Below are positions 55,014-64,000 of a stretch of DNA of 64,000 bases, in pieces (the stretch's first letter is position 1; the number at the start of each line of letters is the position of its first letter). Made by a program: the position numbers and the translations under genes. Location: NCBI GenBank assembly GCA_029215795.1, contig JARDYH010000007.1:61496763-61560762 (forward strand), written 5' to 3'. The DNA is from Anniella stebbinsi. Lineage: Eukaryota; Chordata; Lepidosauria; Squamata; Anniellidae. The notes beneath the pieces are model-generated. The model saw nothing but the letters and a program-made list of their open reading frames with translations. It was not told the DNA's origin and ran no database searches.

Positions 55014-55622
55014 TTAACACCTTTTTACATCTCTCGCTGAACTCAGATTCAAGGCCCTGTGGATATAGTTCTTCTTCTTCCTTTTACTATAATATTCAGA
55101 GTTCCTGGTGACATGATTTATTTGGTGGCTACACAGAGAGGAAAATAACAGGTTTCCAAAGAAAATGGAGATTTGATTTCCCCTTTGGTTAGGCTGCAGT
55201 TTTGTCAGCTTTCTCTCTTCCTCTAAAAAATTATTCCCCCCCCCCCTTGAGCTGTTTTCACTGTAACTCCAAGGTTGCTCACTCTTTGGGGTTGTAATAA
55301 GGCACTTAACTTCCGCAGCACAAGTTCTCGACAATTTAATACCTTCAGTCTGAATAGTTTCGAATCTTTGGGGCTCAATTACTGTGCATGCTGCAGAACC
55401 AAACCGGTGAGATGCAGGTTCTAAATGGGGGCAACTTGCCCGACCTCCCTCTGAAGGCATTTTCTCCATTGCTTCCCCTTGTTCAGCTTCAAAGTCTCTG
55501 TCTCTAGCCACACTCCGTCTCCCTAAATCATATCCATCAGGCCAAAAACCAATTGTTCCTTTTAAAAGGAGAGCTCCCAAGTTATGTGTGCCACATGCTC
55601 TTCTTAAAGTAGCACACTTGCA
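55014..55622 (-). other. 188-codon open frame without ATG start, probably chance
   Basis: An open minus-strand frame runs from beyond 55580 to 55014. The listed first codon is TTG, not ATG; the frame stays open upstream to about 55620. It includes CGTHNLGALLLKGTIGFW and ARDRDFEAEQGEAMEKM. No domain is recognised, no convincing splice acceptor precedes it, and the C-terminal half is low-complexity basic. Random open frames of this length are expected about once in a window this size. Confidence 0.15.
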
Positions 55623-55699
55623 CTAACCCAGTGGGATTTTTTAAAAAATATTTCTTTTTCTTTTTTCTTTTTTGGCTGCTGATTCCCCCCACCTGGCCA

Positions 55700-55822
55700 T
55701 ACTAGAGGCATTCAAGAGGCATCTGGACAACCATCTTTCAAGGATGCGTTCAGGTGGATTCCTGCATTGAGCAGGGGGTTGGACTCGATGGCCTTAGAGG
55801 CCCCTTCCAACTCTACTATTAT
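55700..55822 (+). mobile_element. CR1 LINE 3' end, short
   Basis: CR1 terminal words: GGCATTCAAGAGGCATCTGG, GAGCAGGGGGTTGGACTC, GAGGCCCCTTCCAACTCTAC. Confidence 0.85.
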
Positions 55823-56093
55823 TCATTAAACAAAAAACCTACGGTTTACAAAAACAATGTTAAGGCTCTACAGATTCCAACCAAGCACCAAAAGGCAGGG
55901 AAATTGGGAGTTAAGGCTCACAAGCCTTAATGCCACATCCTCCCTAAGGAGGCAGAAAGTGCAAGTGAAATTCTCATTCTCCCAAAGCAGATAAACCATG
56001 AGGACAGGATGGAGAATATGATATGCAGAGGTGACTGTGGGGTTGTGGAAAACTGATCACGAACAACACCTACTTCTCTTTTTTTGTTTAGAG

Positions 56094-56230
56094 CAGCCCT
56101 TCCCCAACCTGGTGCCCTCCAAAGGTGTTGGACTACAACTCCCATCATTGCAAGTCAGTATGTCCCATGGTCAGGAATGCTGGGACTTGTCATCTCAAAC
56201 ACCTGGAGGGCAGCAGGATGGGGAATGCTG
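56094..56230. mobile_element. Foldback MITE (CAGCCCTTCCCCAACCTGG family)
   Basis: Ends CAGCCCTTCCCCAACCTGG and CAGGATGGGGAATGCTG are inverted repeats; the inner GTTGGACTACAACTCCCATC and GGGACTTGTCATCTCAAACA also pair. 137 bp. No clear target duplication was found, perhaps because of decay. Confidence 0.65.
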
Positions 56231-56231
56231 T

Positions 56232-59117
56232 TCCATACCCTTACCAAATACAGGGTCTGCCCAATACTTTTCTTGTGAACTTTTTTCTTTTACATGTGAA
56301 AAAAATTCAAATGTTTCCCTTTTCATTTGCATTGACTTGACTTGGTCTCACTTGTGATGGCACCATCTGCTCTCGGTGACATTACCACATAGCCAGATCA
56401 AGTGTGCAACAACAAATATCTAACAACTTCATGTATGTGACAACATGACTCTTTCCCATTCATTACATGATCCCTGTTTGGTTGGGATCACCCATGTGAC
56501 TGGTTCAGGAAAGAGAAAGAAGCAGCCACTGAGGGGAGAAGTTTTTACTTTGGCAGCTGCCATCAGAGCAACCAATTCCATTGAACAGGATTTAAAACGG
56601 TGAATATTTGCACAAAGTATTTTTCTCCCCCAGAGACACCTTCATTATTTCCATCGAAATCCTGAATTTTGACCTGAAGAGTGAAACTGGGGAGTGTTTG
56701 TGTCAGACCCATTTCCATATAACAGTGGGATCACATTATCCCCAGGTGCCTTGGAAAATGAAATGAAGTTATTCTCATTCCTGCTAAGGCCCTTGGCAAG
56801 CAAAATTTGTGCCATCCCCTTTGCAAATATATAAAGTGTAAATTTAATTGGGATAATAAAGAGGCTCATCATACTGTGCATAGGCATGAGGGACGGATGC
56901 AAAACTCTGTTGTGTACATCAGCAAATATAAATAGATCCTCCATCCCTTGTGATTCCTCTCTGATGAAGTGATCCAATGGAGCTGATGTGATTCTTCTGA
57001 AGCGTTCATAAATTGTACTTTCTTGTAAGTGTCCCTTATATAATACCCAGGCAATGCCAATTTAGCTGGAGTGGAACATTGAAGCAGCTGGGGAAAATAT
57101 GAAATGAATGCATACTAAATGAATTCATTAGGGCCGGCACTATTAGGACAAATTCATTATGCTTATCATTCTTGAAAAGGATGTATAAAGATGGGCCATT
57201 AAAAAAACAAAACAAAATACAATTCAATGTAATCTGTGTGCGAGAGTGATAGCACCTCCTCCTTTTCTACAGCTAAGATAGACTGATGATGCCCCTTTAA
57301 AAGGGTGCCATTGCTGTACCAAAAGCAAGATGGCGGGGGCAAAGAGAAACATCCATGGTAGGAATGGGAGAATCAGCAAGATTTGAGCTCATGAAGGTTC
57401 CCATTGCATACACTTGTTATGTTTCCATTCCATCACTTCTTTGGCGCCTTTATCAGGAGTGAAGGTCCAGCAGACAACTCAATGAGACAGGTTAGGTTGT
57501 GAAAGAGTGACTCACACAAGGTTTACCCAGAGAGCTTCATTGCCAAGTAGACGATTCAACTTGGGTTTCTCATGCCTTTAGCTTCTTCTGTGCCCCTACC
57601 CAAAAGATGTTTCCAAATGTCCTTCATTGGAAAGAAAGACTTAAGGTGGGCCAAACTCCCCCATATCCTGTTTGGGGGCAGCTTGCTGGACTCCCATTGG
57701 CTGCCCAACCCTGACGGGAGTGTGGAGCAAACCACTTGATGGTCTGTGGGTGTCAAGTGAGAGCTTGTGGCTCTTCTTTTCCCCACATCCAATTTTTTTT
57801 GTCTATAAATCACAGCCATTCTACTTAGGTAAATTGCAATTCACATTTAATGGTGGCTGGAAATCATGTCATTTATGCGAAATTACATACATAAATAATC
57901 AAATTATTAGACTATTTACACCTGTAATTCTGTGAAATGGCACTAGTATTGGGTTTATGGACCAAATGTGAAGTTATCAGAGCATCAACACAGGCTGGAG
58001 TTGTGGTGGTGCATTGAAAGCCAGTCCATAGAGACATCAGACAGTGCCAGCAGCAAGCATATGACTCCCTCAGCATGTGGTGCTAAGGCTGGAGCTCCTC
58101 ATGAGCTGAGGATTTTCCCAAAGTCATGTGCCTAAAATAGTCAAGTGACTGTGCCCAAAGTTATAAGTTGACTAGTCAAGGGCAGCAAACTTTAATCATT
58201 CCAATAGGCATATTACTCAACTAAAGTTAAGTTGATGAATAACTCAACTAAATTTGAATTGATCAATAACTCAGCTAAAGTTGAAGTCATTAATTGAGGA
58301 GGCATATTTAACAAGTTAGGCAGAGAGATAAAGGAATATCATTTTTTTCAGTTATTTTTGGTTCTAATAGGTTTTGTTTTTTTCATGGTAACCATGAGTG
58401 GTAGCTAACGTTGACTTCGGGGTTTTGTGGGGTTTTTTTACTACCATACACTTCCTACAATAGCTCAAAAAGGCACCTGTAATGTGATTTTGCTAATATG
58501 CAACTGTATTTAAATGTAATTGATGGATCTGTTAAAAGGCAGCTGATCAATCAACTAAAGTCTCAGGGAAAATATTAGCACACAGCGACGTTCTGGCATT
58601 TGAGATTTGGATATCCGGCTTACAGAGCAAAGAAAGTGCTTTCTTAATTGCCTTGATCTATGTTTCTAGGTCTCGCCGATACGGCGATCACCAAGAGACA
58701 AACATCATGATGGATCTTTTCAATTCCGCAGTTCTGCCTGGCTATATACTCTGGGTGCATGACCTGCTGTGTCGGCACAACCCTCCAAGCTCAGCAAGCA
58801 ACATCAAAGCCTTGTCGACACAGTGCCATTTTTCCCCCTTAAGAAGTCTCCTAACAATAAAAAAGAAGCTGCTTCCTTTTCCCTCTTACATACATGCAGA
58901 CGCAAGTCTTCAAAGCCATCTACTCCCCTCAAAACCCCCCCTCCCCATTGCAGGTGTGGTTTGTTGCCCTGATTATTTTAATGAAAGGAGCAGAGCTGGG
59001 AACGCAGATAAATTCACTCATGGGTCACTTTCAGAACAGAACGGCCACTTTGGGAAATGGAAGTGGACAGCGAGACCTCTTTCTGCCTCTCTAATTCCCT
59101 TCAAACTCAATGGGGTC
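56232..59117. other. Mostly unique DNA
   Basis: 56780-57240 is AT-rich, free of shared repeat words and resembles conserved non-coding DNA (TAAATTTAATTGGG, TGAATTCATTAGGGC). 57630-57960 shares GGACTCCCATTGGCTGCC with 32200 and is a dispersed repeat. 58200-58290 has two to three copies of an AACTCAACTAAA unit. Small frames have no domain. Confidence 0.4.
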
Positions 59118-59494
59118 ATTTCCCATGAAGTTGAATGGTGGGAGATTCAGGAAGGATCAAAGGAAGGACTTCTTCACACAGTGCAGAGTTCAACTATGGA
59201 ATTTGCTACCACAAGATGTGGTGATGGCCACCAATTTGGATGGCTTTAAAAGGGGGGGGGGTTGGATAAATTCCTGGAGAAGGAGAAGGCTATCCTAATG
59301 CCTCTGTGCCACCTCCATTATCAGAAGCAGCGTGCCTATGTACGCCAGTTGCTGGGGTACACTGATGTGCTGTTGCGCTCATGCCCTGCTTGTGGGCTTC
59401 CTATTGGGGCATTTGGTTGTCCGATGTGTGAAAAGCATTCTGGAAAAGATGGAACCTTGGTCTGATCCAGCACAGCTCTTCTTATATTCTTATG
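59118..59494 (+). mobile_element. LINE 3' end (CTGGATCA / TTCTTATG family)
   Basis: Runs GAAGTTGAATGGTGGGAG, GACTTCTTCACACAGTGCAG, TGGTGATGGCCACCAATTTG, CCTATTGGGGCATTTGG, CTTGGTCTGATCCAGC to TATTCTTATGAAT. It is the plus-strand version of the family at 36092; the two confirm each other. Confidence 0.75.
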
Positions 59495-59858
59495 AATGGG
59501 GTGGCCCTTGTGATAATTATTATTGATGATGATGATGGGAGACTGCTCCATGGCCCATATCAGATTGGCCCGGAAAAATAATCAAAACAATACTCAGCTG
59601 AGTTTATGAAGCCAAACTGCATTCAGAAGGTGACCATCCCTCCTGCATATCCTGTCCATCCCCACCCTCAAATAAGCTCTCCCTTCACTTTAAACACCAC
59701 ATACCTTCACAGGGCCCTAGCAGTGGCTCAGAGCTCCTGCTGCAAGGAAGGGGAAAGAGGAGGTTCTGAGCTGGTAGCATGCCAAGAAGGAAGGCCCTGG
59801 GGCCCCTTGGGGAATGTAGTTTCCCTAGGCAGGGTCAACGCTACTGCTTTATAGTGGC

Positions 59859-60425
59859 TTTATTTATTTATTTATTTATTGCATTTTTATACCGCCCTAT
59901 AGCCGAAGCTCTCTGGGCGGTTCACAAAAATTAAAACCATAAAATCATTTTAAAAATATAAAACAAGCCACAATCCAAAAACAACAAATAACATACAATC
60001 TAAAAACACAACCAGAATAAAACCAGAATAAAACCAGCAGTAGGAATTAATACAGATTAAAATACAAATTTAAAACAGCAAGGATTAAAATTGAGTTAAT
60101 TTAACTGTTAAAATACTGGGAGAATAAAAAGGTCTTCACCTGGCGACGAAAAGAGTACAAAGTAGGCGCCAGGCGAACCTCTCTGGGGAGCTCATTCCAC
60201 AGCCGGGGTGCCACAGCGGAGAAAGCCCTCCTCCTAGTGGCCACCTGCCTCACTTCCTTTGGCAGGGGCTCACGGAGAAGGACCCCTGTAGATGATCTTA
60301 GGGTCCGGGCAGGTACATATGGGAGGAGGCGTTCCTTTAGATAACCTGGCCCCAAGCCGTTTAAGGCTTTAAATGTTAGTACCAGCACTTTGAATTGGGC
60401 CCGGACCTGGATCGGCAGCCAGGCA
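59859..60425 (-). mobile_element. L2-like LINE 3' end with RT C-terminus
   Basis: Minus-strand frame 60101-60388 reads VLTFKALNGLGPGYLKER, PYVPARTLRSS, RRRAFSAVAPRLWNELPREV and FRRQVKTFLFSQYF. Downstream is an A/T-rich tail with TTTATACCGCCCTATAGCC and (TTTA)n. A different subfamily from 46331 and 52361. Confidence 0.88.
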
Positions 60426-60442
60426 CAGACAACTGTTGAAGC

Positions 60443-60630
60443 CCGTAAGAAACATCTACACCAAGCGGGATAGAACCCTCTGAAAGTGGTCTATGGCATG
60501 TGTCAATGAGCCCCAACAGTTGTCAGTGCACTTCAATACCGCTATAAAGCAGCAGTGTAGATCCTGCCTCCATGTACGGCTTTCACACCGCTTTCATGGT
60601 GCTGTATCCTGCTTGGTGTAGATCTGGTCC
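60443..60630. mobile_element. Palindromic MITE with CATCTACACCAAGC ends
   Basis: CATCTACACCAAGCGGGATA on the left pairs with TATCCTGCTTGGTGTAGATC on the right; inner TGAAAGTGGT/ACCGCTTTCA words pair as well. Fragments of the same family occur at 40435 and 59832. Target duplication unclear. Confidence 0.65.
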
Positions 60631-60639
60631 TAGACAGCA

Positions 60640-61962
60640 ACCCTTGGGGAAATCTCCGATTTTAATCCAAGCTGGAGAAGAATTCAGTGGCCTCCTATTA
60701 CTCCTCGCTTCTTTGAACCTGTGAAGCTCACATCCAGACCATAGAAAAAGATTCAATGGTGTCTCTTTTCCCCGCTAGTGCTATTTTGTTCAGTCCATTG
60801 CCGTTTGAAGTCTAATACGAGAGGTGGTTTAGACTTCTTCATATTGCATTCATTGTACTGAACTCTGGATGCCTTAATTCTATTGCATTGCATTAAGCAT
60901 CCTTGGTGAGACTGAGGAATTCCTTTTAAAAAAAGGTTTTAAAATAAACAGGCAGGTAACCTGAGGCCCTTCAGATACTTTGGGCTACAGCTCTCAAGAG
61001 CTCTGGCTCCCTTGGCTAATTGTTAGGGGTTATGGGAAGTCTCATCCAAAAGATCTGGGAAGTACCAGGTTGCCTGCCCCTGAAATAGAATAATTAAACA
61101 ACTAGCCAGCTGTAATTAAGAATGGTTCACTTTCTCAAACATAGGTGGGTACACTCCTGCATGCATGGAGCCTTAGTTAGCTGTGGGGGGTAATTGCCAG
61201 TGCTTCTGGTAAACACAGTGTGCCACAACTTCTGTGAATCTGTGCGCACGCACTATGCAATCCGATAACTTTAAAATGCAAGAGAGGCAACAGAGGGTTT
61301 AAGAAAAAGCAGCAAAATGAAATTCTGAATTTATTGTAGCCCGACAGAGGAGGGGAGCCTATGACTACTTTGAAGGAGGTATGGCATGTGTGTGTGTGGG
61401 GGGGGGTTGCACGTACGAGGGAGAGTTTGGGTGTACAAACGCATGCAGAAACGTCACTGGCATTTCCCTCTGGAAGATTTAAAGGTCGAATGAGGGTTGG
61501 CGAGCGAACTTTGCACAGCAAGCCATCAAAAGTGTTCAGTCCCTTTTGCAGCATTTCCCCACACTTCCCATTGTGACCATGACCCTTTTTCTAGGTTAAT
61601 GCTCAGAGACAACTGAAAACACCAGAGACAGAAAGGTCACTTTTTGGTATTTCGGATGCCCCGCTTTTGGTTCTATCGTTTCAAAGAGGGAGAAAAGCAT
61701 TCCTGGGGGGTGGGGGAGAGAGAAATTCTGTTTCTGACATATAAACTGGGCCCTGCTAGATGCTGCTTGGCTTCTAAGGACTGGATGAGCTTCAGAGGCT
61801 GACGTTCTGCCAGGAGGACATTTCTGTCTTGACCTCAAAGTCCCCATGTTCTACAACAAAAGTTCATAGCAGGACACCAGCGTGGTGCAGGGTCTATTAG
61901 TAAATTTGGTTTTATTGCGTTCAAACTTCACTGGAGTGCCAGGTTGTCTCTCCCACTATGAG
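60640..61962. other. Mostly unique DNA
   Basis: 60968-61075 is a decayed fragment of the foldback MITE at 56094 (GGCCCTTCAGATACTTTGGG). A G-rich tract lies at 61390-61407. No gene is recognised. Confidence 0.4.
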
Positions 61963-62318
61963 TAGGGTTGTAGAAGAGATTTACTTCAGTGAGCAAATAA
62001 TTCAAACAAGCCCCACTCACTATTCCGAATGGGAAGAGGAGTGTTCCCCCCCCTTTTTTTTTCCAGGAGAAAAAAATCACAAATTCCTGAACTTGCAATC
62101 ATGTTTCAAAAATTCGCATTTTAAAATGCACATTTAAACACACACACACACACACACACACGCTTTTCCACGTATACTTTCCCTGATTGAAAATGTGGAC
62201 TTTTCCCAACCAAAGAAAAACAGGTCACAAACAAGAATGGGAGCGAGATGAACCAAGCCCTGACGTGGAGTCTGTAGAAGCACAGTGAACTGAAACGTCT
62301 CTGGCTCTACCATCCCTA
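61963..62318. mobile_element. AT-rich hAT-type MITE
   Basis: Left end TAGGGTTGTAGAAG, right end CTACCATCCCTA. Flanks are ACTATGAG (61955-61962) and ACCATGAG (62319-62326), 7 of 8 matching, so an old hAT target duplication. The interior has a (CA)n tract at 62138-62161. Confidence 0.7.
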
Positions 62319-63534
62319 ACCATGAGTATTCTATTAGCAAAGCAGAGCTGTTCAGAATGTTCTGGTCTTGTCTACATTTGGGTTCTGCATAGAAATGACA
62401 CAGAGCTCAAACTCAGCCTTTTCATTTTCTGGAAAGACATACGCCCACATGTGGTCAGGCTGTTGCTTAAGACGCATGCATAAAGAGACCCTGGATTAAA
62501 AAGTCAGCATCCCATTATGTCATATACTCTTAGGATCTTAGGATCTAAGGCTGCTAAGTGACTAACTCACACTTCAAATTGGATATTTTCTCTCTCTCTC
62601 TCTCTCATTCTCTCTCTCAGCAATTCCTTGGATGCTTTGGGAATTATAACCTTGTAGCATCAACAATCTTGTACAGTGTACAGGATTCCAAGATGGGGAC
62701 CGCAGGGCATGGTTGGGAATTCAAGTCCTACATTGGGGTGATCAACAACTCTTTGGAGTTCCTACTCAGAAAGGAGGCGGGACATGTATGTAGTTCATAA
62801 TGAATTTTACATGGTCTTCCTATGGCTTTGAGTGGACTTTTTGAGATCAGACCCAAGAAGAAAGGGTTTGGCTAGGTAATTACCAATGCTTCCATCCTTA
62901 GGCACCTGAACACATGGAGTTGACTCATAGTGACTCAGACCATTGGTACATCTAGCCTACCATTTTGTCTACTCTCACTGACAACCCTTCCCAGGATCTC
63001 CAGCAGACTTCCCCCCCCCCCCAGCTCTGCTACCCAAGTTGCTTCTTTAATTGCAGATGCTGAAGGCTGGAGATAGGGCAGGAGTACTAAACATCTTCTA
63101 ACATGAGGACCAAGCACCATTTGAGAGACGTTCTCAGGAGCCACATTCAAGTGGTGGGCAGGGTTGAAGTCCAAAAGGGCAGGGCTCAAAAGACAGAGCC
63201 TTTGGAGAGGCATTTCAATGTTTTAGGCTGGGGAAACAAAACAGCTCTAACGCCAGGAAACCACCACATTTGGTAGTTGGGATGGGGCTAGAAGAAGAGA
63301 GTGTAGATCTCTGGGAAACCCAAATGGATGGGATTTGGCCCTGAGGCTGAGGTTCTGCATCCCTGATATAGGGTCCTTTGCAAGCAAAGCATGACATTGG
63401 CTGAATTCGGACAACATGATAGTCAATGGTGGGGTAATAATCAACTTTACAGTTGTTCATCTAGGGGGTACTCCCCACACAACATGGTAATAAATAATCA
63501 ACTGTGGTGTGGATTAGGATCAGAGCTGAATTGA
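62319..63534. other. Unique DNA, (TC)n and a SINE fragment
   Basis: (TC)n at 62588-62618. About 62925-63005 reads as a minus-strand Sauria-SINE tail (reverse complement has GCTAGATGTACCAATGGTCT). A C run lies at 63012-63022. No gene is recognised. Confidence 0.45.
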
Positions 63535-63537
63535 TAT

Positions 63538-63882
63538 GGCTGCCTCTACAAGAGGCATTTAAAGCTCTTTCAAGGTGCATTAAAAAATTTACCTCTACAA
63601 GAACGGAGCGTAAATCGGGCGTAGAGGTGCGTTTTCTCTCTGATTATGCGCATTATCGAATGTGCGTTAAATAGCAAGTTTTATTTTGCTCCGGCCGTTA
63701 AAGCGCATTTTGACTATGTGAACAAGTGATTCTCCGCATGTCAACAGTTTAAATCGCGTTTCGGTCGTCCAGTAATGCGCTTTGCCGCCTCTCGTACAGA
63801 GGTATTAGGCATAAATGCGCTTCTGCGAATATGCGCATAATCGCCTAACCAGGCGTAAAGGCGAATTCTTGTAGATGAGGCC
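63538..63882. mobile_element. CpG-rich MITE-like element with GCGCA/GCGTAAA words
   Basis: The right end reads CTTGTAGATGAGGCC and the left GGCTGCCTCTACAAG, imperfect inverted ends; TAT on both sides could be a 3-bp duplication. The interior is filled with TGCGC, GCGCAT, GCGTAAA and CGTTAAA words in both orientations, with CpG well preserved in an otherwise CpG-poor region. The ends resemble the family at 60443 (CATCTACA...). The class (Harbinger-like?) is inferred only weakly. Confidence 0.45.
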
Positions 63883-64000
63883 TATGGCAGAATTCGGATG
63901 TCACGATAGTCAATACAACTGATGATTGTTTTCCCTCCCCCAGTTGCTTATTGTGTCATTTGAATTTAGCCATTGTCTTTTGCAACTGCCCCCTACCTAG

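Noticed and set aside
58653..59249. 198-codon plus-strand frame
   Set aside because: Its second half overlaps a LINE 3' end and the first half has no domain or splice signals; chance frame.

Overview
The window is nuclear DNA of a vertebrate, most likely a squamate reptile. The evidence is a tRNA-derived SINE of the Sauria-SINE type (about 5829-6003, with pieces near 9645 and 62930), CR1 LINE 3' ends finishing in ATTCTATG-type tails (31094, 42735, 55822), other LINE 3' ends of the L2/CR1 group, many hAT-type MITEs and abundant microsatellites. The genus cannot be read from the sequence. The window is gene-poor and repeat-rich. Outside a few GC-rich islands it is AT-rich ordinary intergenic DNA.

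Genes: the only convincing host genes are two adjacent minus-strand open frames related to CCDC70 (coiled coil with repeated FW/LW residues). One is a 312-codon coding exon at 37570-38508 with a splice acceptor just upstream of its ATG and an AATAAA about 100 bp after its stop. The other is a shorter 120-codon paralogue at 41237-41599 with an ATTAAA after its stop. The start region of the shorter one resembles SINE sequence. Nearly all other open frames are chance, LINE remnants or GC-rich repeat artefacts.

Main structure: five related GC-rich elements lie at 7432-8755, 10838-12661, 17098-18289, 21657-23734 and, inverted, 50898-52217. I call them A to E. Each has an exact 8-bp target duplication and short TAGGGRTGTGCAC termini, the signature of hAT transposons. 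None has a transposase. Each is a chain of palindromes: subterminal GATCGG repeats, several short hairpins, then a tandem array of roughly 185-bp palindromes alternating with G-rich spacers. The arrays hold 3, 5, 3, 6 and 3 units (20 in total, period 236-249 bp). Each palindrome has TGATGTCATCA or a variant at its centre and outward-facing splice-donor-like AGGTAAG at both ends. This is the best candidate for an undescribed system.

Related elements share the termini but not the interior. The end of one (G, 1-1439) enters from the left edge, and its right terminus is homologous to the left terminus of A-E. F (39048-39524) is AT-rich and has its own 8-bp duplication. Two further TAGGG-ended groups are a fully palindromic TAGGGTGACC MITE (6238, 29966, truncated at 45002) and an AT-rich MITE group (50240, 61963, and decayed copies).

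Layout: 1-7.4 kb element G, unique DNA, SINE and MITE; 7.4-23.7 kb the cluster A-D separated by unique DNA; 23.7-37 kb unique DNA, foldback repeats, CR1, LINE ends and microsatellites; 37.5-41.6 kb the CCDC70-like pair with element F between them; 42-50 kb CR1, L2-like LINE and a possible LTR; 50.2-52.7 kb a MITE, element E and an L2-like LINE; 53-64 kb mixed decayed repeats and unique DNA. All calls rest on reading the sequence; no database search was possible.
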